From Cyanobacterium sp. HL-69 (GTDB lineage: Bacteria > Cyanobacteriota > Cyanobacteriia > Cyanobacteriales > Cyanobacteriaceae), in contig CP024912.1 in the NCBI GenBank assembly GCA_002813895.1, positions 1,054,001 to 1,118,000 of the forward strand: a DNA stretch of 64,000 bases. Reading direction: 5' to 3'. The position numbers and the translations under genes are program-made. The notes beneath the pieces are model-generated. The model made no database searches, was not told the origin of the DNA, and saw nothing but the letters and a program-made list of their open reading frames with translations. Shown piece by piece: positions 28,925 through 38,313 of this stretch (positions are counted from its first letter, which is position 1; each line of letters opens with the position of its first letter).

Positions 28925-30346
28925 ATGACTAAAAGAACCTTTGGAGTCATTGGACTAGCTGTAATGGGCGAAAACCTAGCTCTTAACGTAGAAAGTAGGG
29001 GCTTTCCTATCGCCGTTTATAACCGTAGCCCTGACAAAACAGAAAACTTTATGGCCACTAGGGCAAAAGATAAAGACGTAAAAGCGGCCTATTCCTTAGA
29101 AGAATTCGTAAAAACCCTCAAACGTCCTCGCAAAATCTTGGTAATGGTAAAAGCAGGAGGCCCCGTAGATGCCGTCATTCAACAGCTAAAACCCCTCCTC
29201 GAAGAAGGAGATATGATTATTGATGGTGGTAACTCCCTCTATGAAGACACCGAAAGACGTACCAAAGAATTAGAAGCCACAGGGTTAGGCTTTATGGGTA
29301 TGGGTGTAAGTGGTGGTGAAGAAGGCGCCCTTAATGGCCCTTCTCTCATGCCTGGGGGTACCGAATCCGCCTATCAAGATTTAGAGCCTATCCTTACCAA
29401 AATTGCTGCCCAAGTGGATGATGGCCCTTGTGTTACTTATATTGGGCCTGGAGGCGCTGGGCATTATGTGAAAATGGTACATAATGGCATCGAATATGGC
29501 GATATGCAGTTGATTGCTGAAGCCTATGATTTACTTAAAAATGGCTTAGGTTTGAGGAATGAAAGACTCCATGAAGTATTTAGTGAATGGAATAAAACCG
29601 AGGAATTAGATTCTTTCTTGATTGATATTACCGCCAATATTTTCCCGAAAAAAGATCCCGAAACTGGCAAACATCTCATTGATTTAATCATGGATGCAGC
29701 GGGGCAAAAGGGTACGGGGCGCTGGACTGTGGTAAGCTCTTTGGAGTTGGCTGTACCTATTCCCACCATCTATGCAGCGGTCAATGCTAGGGTAATTTCA
29801 GGTTTTAAAGATGAACGAGTCAAAGCCTCTCAAGAATTGAAAGGAGTTACTTCTGAGTTTACAGGGGATGTAGAGAGTTTTATTCCCAAGGTTAGGGATG
29901 CTCTGTATTGTTCCAAAATGTGTTCCTATGCCCAGGGTATGGCTTTGATTGCTAAGGCTTCCGAGGAATTTGGTTTTAATATTAATTTGCCCGAAGTTGC
30001 CCGAATTTGGAAGGGTGGTTGTATCATCAAGGCTGGATTTTTAGGTAAAATTAATAAGGCTTTTTCTGATAACCCTGATTTACCTAATTTACTCCTTGCC
30101 CCTGAGTTTAAACATAGTATGTTAGACCGTCAACAGGCATGGCGAGATGTGTTGATGATGGCTACTTCCATGGGTATTCCAGCCCCTGCGTTTAATGCTT
30201 CCCTCGATTATTTTGATAGTTATCGCAGTGAAAGATTACCTCAGAATTTGACCCAAGCCCAAAGGGATTATTTTGGAGCCCATACCTACGAGCGCACCGA
30301 TAAACCCCGTGGAGAATTTTTCCACACAGAATGGATGGATGGTTAA
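28925..30346 (+). CDS. gnd: 6-phosphogluconate dehydrogenase (decarboxylating)
   Basis: This 473-aa enzyme oxidises 6-phosphogluconate to ribulose-5-phosphate, yielding NADPH for dark metabolism. It shows the NADP-binding GVIGLAVMGENLALNVESRG, DGGNSLYEDTERR, the catalytic region GGAGHYVKMVHNGIEYGDMQ, and the helical domain KGTGRWTV with C-terminal HTEWMDG. The length is normal. It is divergent from aroA. Together with pgi it covers two steps of the oxidative pentose phosphate/glycolytic branch. Confidence 0.98.
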   Translation: MTKRTFGVIGLAVMGENLALNVESRGFPIAVYNRSPDKTENFMATRAKDKDVKAAYSLEEFVKTLKRPRKILVMVKAGGPVDAVIQQLKPLLEEGDMIIDGGNSLYEDTERRTKELEATGLGFMGMGVSGGEEGALNGPSLMPGGTESAYQDLEPILTKIAAQVDDGPCVTYIGPGGAGHYVKMVHNGIEYGDMQLIAEAYDLLKNGLGLRNERLHEVFSEWNKTEELDSFLIDITANIFPKKDPETGKHLIDLIMDAAGQKGTGRWTVVSSLELAVPIPTIYAAVNARVISGFKDERVKASQELKGVTSEFTGDVESFIPKVRDALYCSKMCSYAQGMALIAKASEEFGFNINLPEVARIWKGGCIIKAGFLGKINKAFSDNPDLPNLLLAPEFKHSMLDRQQAWRDVLMMATSMGIPAPAFNASLDYFDSYRSERLPQNLTQAQRDYFGAHTYERTDKPRGEFFHTEWMDG

Positions 30347-30350
30347 TATA

Positions 30351-30378
30351 TAGGGTGTTGGGTATTAGGTGTTAGGTT
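30351..30378. repeat. GGTGTTGGGTATTAGGT-type short array
   Basis: GGTGTTGGGTATTAGGTGTT and AGGTTGAGG: heptamer-like repeats just after gnd. Confidence 0.5.
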
Positions 30379-30475
30379 GAGGTTTTTTTGATTTAAAAGT
30401 TTAACTATGTTATTAATTTAGTAGTATTTTTATTCAAGATTTACCTTCAATGGGAAAAATATTTTTTATTTTTCC

Positions 30476-30504
30476 TTGAACTATCTATGACAGTTCGTTA
30501 TAAT
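30476..30504 (+). promoter_or_regulatory. Sigma-70-type promoter of CAU tRNA
   Basis: TTGAAC (30476-30481), a 17-bp spacer and a perfect TATAAT (30499-30504), ending 20 bp before the tRNA 5' end. Confidence 0.75.
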
Positions 30505-30524
30505 AGTTAACCGTTATAAGATAA

Positions 30525-30598
30525 GGCTCGGTAGCTCAGTAGGTTAGAGCAGGGGACTCATAAGCCCAAGGTCGGCAGTTCAAATCTGCCTCGAGCCA
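30525..30598 (+). tRNA. tRNA with CAU anticodon (probably elongator Met)
   Basis: Acceptor GGCTCGG pairs with TCGAGCC (one G-U), the D arm is GCTC...GAGC, the anticodon loop is CTCATAA giving CAU, the T arm is GGCAG-TTCAAAT-CTGCC, and the discriminator is A. The acceptor pair at position 1-72 excludes the initiator. The anticodon stem is weak: only three central G-C pairs close cleanly. Met-elongator and Ile2 (CAU with lysidine) cannot be separated with certainty. Confidence 0.85.
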
Positions 30599-30800
30599 TC
30601 CTCAAGGGGTCATTTAATCCCATTCTCAGGGTTGGTTAATTCTCTTTAAAAGACAATAAATCAATAGATTGACTGTTATTTGTTTTCAAATTGTTATCAG
30701 TCAATCCTCAACGATTTTATAGGTGTTTCAAAATAGGGCGTTGCTGATTTTAGGTATGAAAAAGACTAAAAGTACATCTTGCTAAGGGACAAAAAGGTAT

Positions 30801-31487
30801 TAGAGTTGTTGCGAAATAGTAGGGGATAGCTTTAATGTTGAATATTAAATAAAGTTAATGGGATCTTTCTTAACAGGTGGGTGTTAACTGTAATATCTTT
30901 TTTTCTGGGCTTACTACCGCTAGATTTTTACGGGTGTGTCTTTTCTTTTTTCCTGAGTAATTTTCTCTTTGTTTTTCCTTGTCTTGTAGTCGATTAATCG
31001 GTCTTTCCACCCCGTCAATCATCACTCTTTCCACATCTGAAAAATATTCCCTGAACCCTTGAATTATGCTAATTTTCCTTTTTGGCAATACCTTTTTTTC
31101 ACTTAATGTTTTTTCTAAAACCTCTTGTAGTTTATGACTCCATCAATAGGCTTGACTTCGGTCACAATCAAAGAGAATAGCGGCTAAATCAAATGTTGGA
31201 TAACATTTTAAATAAAATAGAATATAGAAAAGTTTCTGTTCAATTGTTTTGAGATGAGATTTTCGACCCCCGCCAAAGCGTTTTTGACGAGGAGAGTCAC
31301 TTTTTTGTGATAGTGAAAGATAAACCGACTCAAAACTGACTAATAAATCATCAAATGCCTTGCGATTCAATCCTGTGGTAGCTCTGAGGAGTCGATCTTG
31401 ATTAAGTATTTTGTCAATATTTAACATTTTACTTCTTTCTACTTAGTCAGTTTTCTCTATTATCTCCTACTTCACAACAACTCTATT
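30801..31487 (-). mobile_element. Decayed IS5-type element
   Basis: About 690 bp bounded by imperfect inverted repeats: TAGAGTTGTTGCGAAATAGT at the left and, reading inward from the right end, TAGAGTTGTTGTGAAGTAGG. Inside is a transposase reading leftward with one nonsense codon and a missing 3' half. The element is therefore inactive unless served in trans. A further IS-like end (GGGCGTTGCTGATTTTAGGT) lies outside at about 30737-30756. Confidence 0.75.
30870..31427 (-). pseudogene. Broken IS5-type transposase
   Basis: The first 94 codons (31427-31146) encode LNIDKILNQDRLLRATTGLN ... KLFYILFYLKCYPTFDLAA ... CDRSQAY, followed by an in-frame TGA (probably from a TGG). The same frame continues with WSHKLQEVLEKTL and MIDGVERPINRLQDKEKQRE, the first catalytic Asp, then SGKKKRHTRKNLAVVS. 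It ends at 30870 where the rest of the DDE domain (second Asp and the Glu) should follow. One stop and a 3' deletion make this a relic. Confidence 0.85.
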
Positions 31488-31870
31488 AACAATCCCAAAG
31501 AGGCAATACCAACACTGGCTAATAAACTAAAAGGCTTACAAATTTTATTTTTGTAGGGGGATAGAAATATCGGCGTTGTTTTGATTTACTTTCATTGCGT
31601 GTAATATATTGGAGTACAAGTTTACAAACTGACCATACCCGTAAAGTAGCAAAGTACAACTACAATTTGTCAACATTTCAGTATAAAGAAACACTACTCC
31701 ACCTTCACAACAATTTGACCGCTCGTATAATAATTTTCCTGAGAAACCTGTGACATTTTGTAAATTTTTTGTTAACAATGGTAAATAGCAGTTCAAAAAA
31801 AAAGGGATTTATTTGTAAAAACCATTAAGATATATCCTTGAATCATGCTATATTAAGAAAAGTTAATGGT

Positions 31871-31893
31871 GTACTGGCTATATTGCTCAGTAC
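31871..31893 (+). promoter_or_regulatory. psbD leader hairpin 1
   Basis: GTACTG pairs with CAGTAC around an 11-base loop, about 70 bp before the psbD start. With the second hairpin it could act on mRNA stability or translation. Confidence 0.45.
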
Positions 31894-31902
31894 GGAATCA
31901 GT

Positions 31903-31924
31903 TTTCTCTCATAAAACAGAGAAA
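31903..31924 (+). promoter_or_regulatory. psbD leader hairpin 2
   Basis: TTTCTCT pairs with AGAGAAA around an 8-base loop, 40 bp before the start codon, a position suited to a translation-linked element. Confidence 0.45.
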
Positions 31925-31964
31925 GCATAAAAGTAAAACTTAAAAAGTTAAGAAAAGAAACATT

Positions 31965-33023
31965 ATGACTATCGCAGTCGGACGCGCGCCAGCGCAAAGA
32001 GGCTGGTTCGAGGCCCTCGACGACTGGCTCAAAAGAGACAGATTCGTATTCGTAGGCTGGTCTGGAATCCTTCTTTTTCCTTGTGCCTATATGGCATTGG
32101 GTGGTTGGTTAACAGGCACTACTTTTGTAACCTCTTGGTACACTCACGGTTTAGCTAGTTCCTATTTAGAAGGTGCTAACTTCCTAACCGTTGCTGTATC
32201 TAGTCCTGCTGATGCTTTTGGTCATTCCATATTATTTTTGTGGGGGCCTGAAGCTCAGGGCGATTTTACCCGCTGGTGTCAAATCGGTGGTTTATGGTCT
32301 TTCGTAGCACTACACGGAGCCTTTGGTTTAATTGGCTTCATGCTACGTCAGTTTGAAATTGCTCGTCTTGTGGGTATTCGTCCTTACAATGCGATCGCCT
32401 TTTCTGGCCCTATTGCCGTATTTGTCAGCGTATTTTTAATGTATCCTCTAGGACAGTCTAGCTGGTTCTTTGCCCCTTCCTTCGGAGTAGCAGGAATCTT
32501 TCGCTTTATCTTGTTCCTACAAGGATTCCATAACTGGACTCTTAACCCATTCCACATGATGGGTGTAGCTGGTATTCTTGGGGGTGCGCTACTATGTGCC
32601 ATTCACGGTGCAACCGTAGAAAATACCCTATTCCAAGACGGTGAACAAGCAAACACCTTCCGTGCATTTGAACCTACCCAGGCAGAAGAAACCTACTCCA
32701 TGGTTACTGCTAACCGTTATTGGTCTCAAATCTTCGGTATTGCTTTCTCCAACAAACGTTGGTTACACTTCTTCATGTTGTTTGTACCCGTAACAGGCTT
32801 GTGGATGAGTTCTATTGGTATCGTCGGTTTAGCATTTAACCTTCGTGCTTATGACTTCGTATCTCAAGAGTTAAGAGCAGCAGAAGATCCAGAATTTGAA
32901 ACATTTTATACCAAAAACATCCTATTAAACGAAGGGTTGCGCGCATGGATGGCGCCCCAAGATCAACCCCATCAAAAATTTGAATTTCCTGAGGAGGTAC
33001 TTCCCCGTGGTAACGCTCTCTAA
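31965..33023 (+). CDS. psbD: Photosystem II D2 protein
   Basis: This 352-aa protein is the D2 core subunit of photosystem II, which binds the pheophytin, QA and part of P680 in thylakoid membranes. The start [20 protein letters not shown] and the end VLPRGNAL are diagnostic, as are the five helices and the QA/iron-site block [17 protein letters not shown]. All length and motifs are normal. The 3' end overlaps the psbC GTG start by 17 bp, so the two are co-transcribed and translationally coupled. Confidence 0.99.
   Translation: MTIAVGRAPAQRGWFEALDDWLKRDRFVFVGWSGILLFPCAYMALGGWLTGTTFVTSWYTHGLASSYLEGANFLTVAVSSPADAFGHSILFLWGPEAQGDFTRWCQIGGLWSFVALHGAFGLIGFMLRQFEIARLVGIRPYNAIAFSGPIAVFVSVFLMYPLGQSSWFFAPSFGVAGIFRFILFLQGFHNWTLNPFHMMGVAGILGGALLCAIHGATVENTLFQDGEQANTFRAFEPTQAEETYSMVTANRYWSQIFGIAFSNKRWLHFFMLFVPVTGLWMSSIGIVGLAFNLRAYDFVSQELRAAEDPEFETFYTKNILLNEGLRAWMAPQDQPHQKFEFPEEVLPRGNAL
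32991..32998 (+). promoter_or_regulatory. Strong Shine-Dalgarno for psbC inside psbD
   Basis: GAGGAGGT lies eight bases before the GTG at 33007. This fixes the psbC start and rejects the in-frame TTG at 32980. Confidence 0.85.
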
Positions 33024-34386
33024 TAGCTCCATAGGCGGTCGTGACCTACAATCTACTGGATTTGCTTGGTGGTCTGGTAATGCTAGACTTATCAACCTAT
33101 CTGGAAAATTGTTAGGTGCTCACGTAGCCCACGCTGGTCTCATTGTATTTTGGGCCGGTGCTATGACTTTATTTGAAACGGCACACTTCATTCCTGAAAA
33201 ACCAATGTATGAACAAGGTTTAATCCTTCTTCCTCACATTGCGACTTTAGGTTGGGGTGTCGGTGCTGGTGGTGAAATCACCGATACATTTCCTTTCTTC
33301 GTAGCTGGTGTATTACACATCATCTCTTCCGCCGTATTAGGTTTAGGTGGACTCTACCACGCTTTACGTGGTCCTGAAACCTTAGAAGAATACTCTAGCT
33401 TCTTTGGCTACGACTGGAAAGATAAAAACCAAATGACCAACATCATTGGCTATCACCTAATCCTTTTAGGTTTGGGTGCATTCTTACTCGTATTCAAAGC
33501 CATGTTCTTTGGTGGTGTATATGACACTTGGGCCCCTGGTGGTGGAGATGTTCGTATTATCACCAATCCTACCTTGGATCCTGGAACCATTTTTGGTTAC
33601 TTGCTCAAAGCCCCCTTCGGTGGTGAAGGTTGGATCATGAGTGTGAACAACATGGAAGACATCATCGGTGGTCACATCTGGGTAGGTTTCATCTGTATCG
33701 GCGGTGGTATTTGGCACATCCTAACCAAGCCTTTTGGTTGGGCTCGTCGCGCCCTCGTTTGGTCTGGTGAAGCTTATTTGGCTTACAGCTTAGGTGCTTT
33801 ATCCTTAATGGGATTCATCGCATCCGTTATGGTATGGTACAACAACACCGCTTATCCTAGCGAATTCTATGGTCCTACTGGTGCAGAAGCATCTCAGGCT
33901 CAAGCATTAACTTATTTAATCCGTGACCAACGCTTAGGTGCAAACGTGGGCTCTGCTCAAGGTCCTACTGGTCTAGGTAAATACTTGATGCGTTCTCCTA
34001 CTGGTGAAATTATCTTCGGTGGTGAAACCATGCGTTTCTGGGACTTCCGTGGTCCTTGGTTAGAGCCTCTTCGTGGTCCTAACGGTTTAGATTTAGACAA
34101 AATCAGAAATGATATTCAACCTTGGCAGGTCCGTCGTGCGGCCGAATACATGACCCATGCGCCTTTAGGTTCTCTAAACTCCGTTGGTGGTGTAATCACT
34201 GACGTTAACTCTTTCAACTATGTATCTCCCCGTGCATGGTTAGCAACTTCTCACTTTGTATTAGCTTTCTTCTTCTTAATCGGTCACTTGTGGCACGCAG
34301 GACGTTCTCGTGCGGCTGCTGGTGGTTTCGAGAAAGGTATTGATCGTAAGAATGAGCCTACCTTATCCATGCCTGATCTTGACTAA
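33007..34386 (+). CDS. psbC: Photosystem II CP43 chlorophyll-binding protein
   Basis: This 459-aa protein is the CP43 inner antenna of photosystem II; its lumenal loop also ligates the manganese cluster. The GTG start gives [20 protein letters not shown], and cyanobacterial PsbC starts here by a GTG. It has six helices, the [20 protein letters not shown] lumenal loop with the conserved Arg and Glu, and a conserved terminus MPDLD. It forms an operon with psbD and is followed by a strong terminator. Confidence 0.98.
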   Translation: MVTLSNSSIGGRDLQSTGFAWWSGNARLINLSGKLLGAHVAHAGLIVFWAGAMTLFETAHFIPEKPMYEQGLILLPHIATLGWGVGAGGEITDTFPFFVAGVLHIISSAVLGLGGLYHALRGPETLEEYSSFFGYDWKDKNQMTNIIGYHLILLGLGAFLLVFKAMFFGGVYDTWAPGGGDVRIITNPTLDPGTIFGYLLKAPFGGEGWIMSVNNMEDIIGGHIWVGFICIGGGIWHILTKPFGWARRALVWSGEAYLAYSLGALSLMGFIASVMVWYNNTAYPSEFYGPTGAEASQAQALTYLIRDQRLGANVGSAQGPTGLGKYLMRSPTGEIIFGGETMRFWDFRGPWLEPLRGPNGLDLDKIRNDIQPWQVRRAAEYMTHAPLGSLNSVGGVITDVNSFNYVSPRAWLATSHFVLAFFFLIGHLWHAGRSRAAAGGFEKGIDRKNEPTLSMPDLD

Positions 34387-34414
34387 TATCTTTAGTCTGG
34401 TCTAGGACATAGTT

Positions 34415-34447
34415 AAAAAGGGTGCTGTAATACAGCACCCTTTTTTT
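34415..34447 (+). terminator. Rho-independent terminator after psbC
   Basis: GGGTGCTGTA and TACAGCACCC form a 10-bp perfect stem around one A, followed by seven T's and preceded by five A's. Confidence 0.92.
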
Positions 34448-34461
34448 GTTTTATTATGATA

Positions 34462-34535
34462 CGGGACTGGGCGGAATCGAACCACCGGCCCAGTGCTTAG
34501 GAGGCACTTGCTCTATCCTACTGAGCTACAGCCCC
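34462..34535 (-). tRNA. trnR: tRNA-Arg (CCU)
   Basis: On the minus strand the acceptor GGGGCTG pairs with CAGTCCC, the D arm is GCTC...GAGC, the anticodon loop CTCCTAA gives CCU, and the T arm is GGTTCGATTCC; the discriminator is G. No CCA is encoded. Confidence 0.93.
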
Positions 34536-34704
34536 AACTCTTAACATATTTTAACATAATATAAACCTGAAATCTATACCGCTATCCATTTCACACTCAT
34601 TTATTGTGTTTTTTCCTGCAACCAAAGCTCTTTTTCATTACGCCTTGCACATTACTTTTATAATAGGAGGGGTAAAAAAATAAAGGGAAACCATAGAAAT
34701 ATAA

Positions 34705-35187
34705 ATGATTAGAATTGGTAACGGCTATGATTTACATCGTTTAGTAGAGGGAAGAAAATTAATTCTTGGGGGAGTAAAAATTGAGCATTCTGTAGGACTT
34801 TTGGGCCATAGTGATGCGGACGTTTTAACCCATTCTATTATGGATGCTTTGTTGGGGGCTTTGAGTTTGGGTGATATTGGTCATTATTTTCCTCCTACTG
34901 ATCCTCAGTGGGCTGGGGCAGATAGTATTAAGTTGTTGAAGGAAGTTTATAAGTTAGTAGGCGATCGGGGATGGTATGTGGTTAATATGGATAATGTTAT
35001 TGTGGCGGAACGTCCTAAGTTAAAGCCCCATTTACCTGCTATGATTGACAGTTTAGCACGGGCTATGGACATTAACCCTGACCAAATTAGTATTAAGGCA
35101 ACCACTAATGAGAAGTTGGACGCCATTGGTAGGGAGGAAGCTATATGTGCTTATACGGTTGTTTTATTAGAGTCTGTTAATGATTAA
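34705..35187 (+). CDS. ispF: 2-C-methyl-D-erythritol 2,4-cyclodiphosphate synthase
   Basis: This 160-aa enzyme of the MEP isoprenoid pathway cyclises CDP-methylerythritol phosphate. It has the metal-binding [11 protein letters not shown] start, [20 protein letters not shown] (Asp and His ligands), and [15 protein letters not shown]. With dxs at 50 kb it gives two MEP-pathway genes in the window. Its last eight bases overlap the ruvA start (ATGATTAA), so the two are coupled. Confidence 0.98.
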   Translation: MIRIGNGYDLHRLVEGRKLILGGVKIEHSVGLLGHSDADVLTHSIMDALLGALSLGDIGHYFPPTDPQWAGADSIKLLKEVYKLVGDRGWYVVNMDNVIVAERPKLKPHLPAMIDSLARAMDINPDQISIKATTNEKLDAIGREEAICAYTVVLLESVND

Positions 35188-35824
35188 TTATCTTCGGGGT
35201 GATGTAGTTTATATCCTCAGAACCCATAATAAGCGCATTATGTTGGTGTTGGAGCTTAATAATATTGGTTATGAAATTCAAATTTTTTCCCGATTTGCTC
35301 GGGAGATTGAGGAGAATGAGAATAAGAGGTTACAGGTTTTTACTCATTTGCAGATTCGGGATGATCAACAAATTTTGTATGGTTTTATGTCGGCGGCGCA
35401 ACGGGATTTATTTCGCCAGTTGATTGGGGTTTCTGGTATTGGGGTTCAAAGCGCGATCGCCCTTATTGATACTTTAGGTTTAGAAGATTTGGTTCAAGCC
35501 ATCGTTACGGGAAATGTCCGTATGTTATCCAAAACTCCGGGGGTAGGACAAAAAACAGCGGAAAGAATCGCCCTTGAGTTGAAAACAAAACTTTCTCAGT
35601 GGCGCATTGAAGCGGGAATTAACGTCAATCAAGAAAGGGTTTCTCCTCCTTCTGACATTTTGGCAGATTTAGAAATGACTCTCCTTGCCCTGGGTTATAC
35701 CAAGGATGAAATTCAACAGGCAATCTCCGTCATTAGTCAGGATACCATTTTGCTTAAAAACCCCATGGTTGAGGAATGGATTAGAAGTGCGATCGCCTAT
35801 TTATCCGCAGATATTAGTAATTAG
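35180..35824 (+). CDS. ruvA: Holliday junction helicase subunit RuvA
   Basis: This 214-aa protein binds four-way junctions and loads RuvB for branch migration. It has an N-terminal OB domain ([14 protein letters not shown]), two helix-hairpin-helix motifs ([17 protein letters not shown] and [20 protein letters not shown]) and a C-terminal RuvB-contact domain ([18 protein letters not shown]). It overlaps ispF by 8 bp; ruvB is not in the window, as usual in cyanobacteria. Confidence 0.96.
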   Translation: MINYLRGDVVYILRTHNKRIMLVLELNNIGYEIQIFSRFAREIEENENKRLQVFTHLQIRDDQQILYGFMSAAQRDLFRQLIGVSGIGVQSAIALIDTLGLEDLVQAIVTGNVRMLSKTPGVGQKTAERIALELKTKLSQWRIEAGINVNQERVSPPSDILADLEMTLLALGYTKDEIQQAISVISQDTILLKNPMVEEWIRSAIAYLSADISN

Positions 35825-35872
35825 GGGCTACTAACAAAGTGGAATTAATTGAGAGGGTAGGACATCGGAAAA

Positions 35873-37447
35873 CTATTCTCCGACAGTGTGCCAAGCGAGG
35901 GCATAATCTTGGCTTGGTTGGTTAACCTGATTTTTGAAATGTACTTTAATTTGATATTGATCAGTTTTGGGAATGGGGCAGAAGATATGTTCTACACTGT
36001 CAACTTGGCTAACAGAGGAACAAATTACCTGATCATTTTCTGATACCAAATATAAATTTAAATCATTTAACCCCTTATCTATAAACACTTCTCCCATATC
36101 GTATATTTGATTATTGTTATAATCTCTCAATTGTACAAGGCGATTCCATGTGAGGGTTATAGCCACAAAACTCCCTGCCCTCAAAGGTTTTTCGAGATTA
36201 TAATGATGATGATGGTTTACCTTTATGGAACTATAGCTCCAACCCATGGCGGGTACTGATTCTTCAGGCTTCCATTGCCCCGCTATTAATTGTTGATAAG
36301 CCCGATAAACGTTTAAATGCCCTGTACCCATTTCCATACTCATGGGAATAGCTGGATTTTGGTAGGCACTGGTTTGTAACCATGTTTGATTCTTTTGAGT
36401 TAAAACGGTGCGAGACATTCCCAAAAAATCACCGTTGCCATAGTCCTCTATCTTATCGGCGGAGTTGAGCAAAATTGCTTTCATCACTTCTTGGCGACGA
36501 TAATCTAAGCTCCAATTATCAAAATTTCGGCCATAAATGCGATCGCCTCCTTCCTGTAAAAGTGCGATCGCCCCTGTGATATGAGGGGCGGCAAAACTCG
36601 TCCCCTGAATGTTTTGTAATTGACCTTCAATGTTGTAGGCTTGAATATTATTCCCCGGCGCCAGTAAAGAAACCCCTCTCCTACCTCCCACATTAACTTC
36701 TCTCTTTATCAATTCGCTCCCCATCTCATCACTACTAGATACACTGAGATTAGCAAAATCAACTTTACGAAAAACCCCATCTAATTTCATGGTGTAAGCT
36801 GTAGTAATACCATTGTAATGATCTGTGGGAATAGGGATGCCCCCTTTGCCCTGATTTCCTGCCACCACATATAAAACATTATGAACCCTTGCAGACCAAT
36901 CCAAACATTGGGTAAATAATGCGTTACCATCTAATTGGGGTAATGGGCGATCGTCTCTCAATAACGACTCTCCAAAGCTTAAATTAATAGCTCTAACATC
37001 ATGATTATTTTGCAAAGCAATATGTTGAGTTGTTAAACATTCCTCTGGTTGTGCATTTCTTCGTACAAAACCAATAGCCCCAGAATAAAGATGGGCAGAC
37101 GGTGCCACCCCAGAAAAAGCCTTTTCGTTACCCACCATAATAGATGCCACCATGGCCGCATGATCATCAATGTATTGATTAGGCATCGCAACCATATTAC
37201 GATAAAACAAACGAACAAGGGGTAAATTACGGTGAAAAGGGGGTAATTTATCAAGTCCAAATTGCATGGGGCGTCCAATTTCTACCTGCCCGATAGCGAT
37301 TTTTCTTCCCCTCAAGTCGTAGGGTGGTTGATGAAGTCTTGTAGCGTTAATACCTACCTCTGATAAGGATTGATGTAATGCCCTAACAGGAAAACAAAAC
37401 AAAGGGGGAACAATTCCCCATATCAAGGCTATCAGGATTCGCTTCAT
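35873..37447 (-). CDS. Secreted subtilisin-like (S8) serine peptidase
   Basis: This 524-aa protein starts with a signal peptide (MKRILIALIWGIVPPLFCFP) and has an S8 catalytic domain (about 48-320). Seen: the His block DDHAAMVASIMVG, the oxyanion Asn in LYVVAGNQGKG, and the Ser block GTSFAAPHITGAIALL. The Asp position instead reads IAIGQVEIGRP, with Glu where Asp-Thr/Ser-Gly normally sits. The C-terminal 150 residues resemble a jelly-roll P-like domain. Likely periplasmic or exported. The Glu may be a family feature of cyanobacteria or a sign of altered activity. Confidence 0.82.
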   Translation of the reverse strand: MKRILIALIWGIVPPLFCFPVRALHQSLSEVGINATRLHQPPYDLRGRKIAIGQVEIGRPMQFGLDKLPPFHRNLPLVRLFYRNMVAMPNQYIDDHAAMVASIMVGNEKAFSGVAPSAHLYSGAIGFVRRNAQPEECLTTQHIALQNNHDVRAINLSFGESLLRDDRPLPQLDGNALFTQCLDWSARVHNVLYVVAGNQGKGGIPIPTDHYNGITTAYTMKLDGVFRKVDFANLSVSSSDEMGSELIKREVNVGGRRGVSLLAPGNNIQAYNIEGQLQNIQGTSFAAPHITGAIALLQEGGDRIYGRNFDNWSLDYRRQEVMKAILLNSADKIEDYGNGDFLGMSRTVLTQKNQTWLQTSAYQNPAIPMSMEMGTGHLNVYRAYQQLIAGQWKPEESVPAMGWSYSSIKVNHHHHYNLEKPLRAGSFVAITLTWNRLVQLRDYNNNQIYDMGEVFIDKGLNDLNLYLVSENDQVICSSVSQVDSVEHIFCPIPKTDQYQIKVHFKNQVNQPSQDYALAWHTVGE

Positions 37448-37575
37448 TAAGTTTTTAAAGGGTTAATAAGAAAAATTTGACAAAATACATTCCATCAAAG
37501 ATTGATTGTAATGGTTATTTTTAAGAATGTCTATACTATCAGAGCGACTAAGAAAATAAAGAATAAATATTATTA

Positions 37576-37598
37576 CAGGGACGCGTATTACGTCCCTG
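37576..37598 (-). terminator. Hairpin after clpP, probable terminator
   Basis: CAGGGACG and CGTCCCTG form an 8-bp stem around CGTATTA, about 30 bp beyond the clpP stop. The T-tract on the minus strand is poor (TAATAATATTTATT), so a processing or mRNA-stabilising role is equally likely. Confidence 0.5.
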
Positions 37599-37628
37599 AC
37601 TTTATACTAAAAAAAGCAATTTTATAAA

Positions 37629-38216
37629 TTACGCTTGTTTGGGTACACGGGTAACAACTCTATCAATGAGTCCATAATTTACTGCTTCCTCGGCGGACAT
37701 GAAGAAGTCTCTTTCGGTATCTTCTTCCATTTTTTCGAGGGGCTGTCCTGTATGGTTAGCCATATAATGGTTAAGTTGTTTTTTTAGATATAAAATCTCT
37801 TTGGCTTGAATTTCAATGTCCGTAGCCTGTCCTTGAGCGCCCCCTAGGGGTTGGTGAATCATGATACGAGAATTGGGCAAACTCATTCTTTTTCCTTTTG
37901 CCCCTGCACTGAGGAGAAAAGCCCCCATACTGGCGGCTAAACCCACACAGATGGTACATACATCGGGCTTAACTTGGTTCATGGTATCAAAAATACCTAA
38001 TCCTGCGGATACTGAGCCACCAGGGGAATTAATATATAGATAGATGTCTTTTTCTGGATCTTCTGCTTCTAATAGTAGTAGTTGTGCAACGAGGGAGTTT
38101 GCTAGTTCGTCGGTTACTTGTTGTCCTAAAAATACGATTCTTTCTCTCAATAGACGAGAATAAATATCAAAGGCGCGTTCTCCTCTACCGGAGGTTTCTA
38201 TTACGGTTGGTACCAT
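37629..38216 (-). CDS. clpP: ATP-dependent Clp protease proteolytic subunit
   Basis: This 195-aa serine peptidase subunit forms the proteolytic barrel of Clp. It has the family start [21 protein letters not shown], the catalytic Ser in [15 protein letters not shown], and the His in [13 protein letters not shown] start at 38216 because that ATG begins the conserved region; 21 extra codons to 38279 are not family-like. Cyanobacteria have several clpP paralogs; which one this is cannot be told. Confidence 0.95.
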   Translation of the reverse strand: MVPTVIETSGRGERAFDIYSRLLRERIVFLGQQVTDELANSLVAQLLLLEAEDPEKDIYLYINSPGGSVSAGLGIFDTMNQVKPDVCTICVGLAASMGAFLLSAGAKGKRMSLPNSRIMIHQPLGGAQGQATDIEIQAKEILYLKKQLNHYMANHTGQPLEKMEEDTERDFFMSAEEAVNYGLIDRVVTRVPKQA

Positions 38217-38277
38217 GGAGTTTTCTTTTTTGTTTTTGTGTATTCTTGTTATTTCTGATTGTGACACAGATGTTAGC

Positions 38278-38309
38278 AATTGATAATTGGCAATGGATAA
38301 TTGATAATG
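38278..38309. repeat. Mixed TTGATAAT/GGCAATGG array
   Basis: AATTGATAATTGGCAATGGA then TAATTGATAATG: units of both dispersed array families, between clpP and panC-cmk. Confidence 0.65.
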
Positions 38310-38313
38310 AAAA

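Larger units (their letters stand above)
31488..31964. other. Intergenic and regulatory region upstream of psbD
   Basis: These 477 bases separate the IS relic from psbD. They contain a possible promoter (TTAAGA at 31825-31830, then TATATT at 31849-31854, 18 bp spacing) and two 5'-leader hairpins (listed separately). The 83-codon leftward ORF at 31545-31796 is not convincing. Confidence 0.6.

Noticed and set aside
31545-31796. 83-codon leftward ORF upstream of psbD
   Set aside because: Cysteine- and leucine-rich translation without family features, no clear ribosome site, lies in the psbD regulatory region.
32980-33006. Longer psbC reading from a TTG at 32980
   Set aside because: GAGGAGGT sits eight bases before the GTG at 33007, and the protein from there matches PsbC starts.
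38217-38279. 21-codon extension of clpP
   Set aside because: The family starts at the ATG at 38216 ([10 protein letters not shown]).
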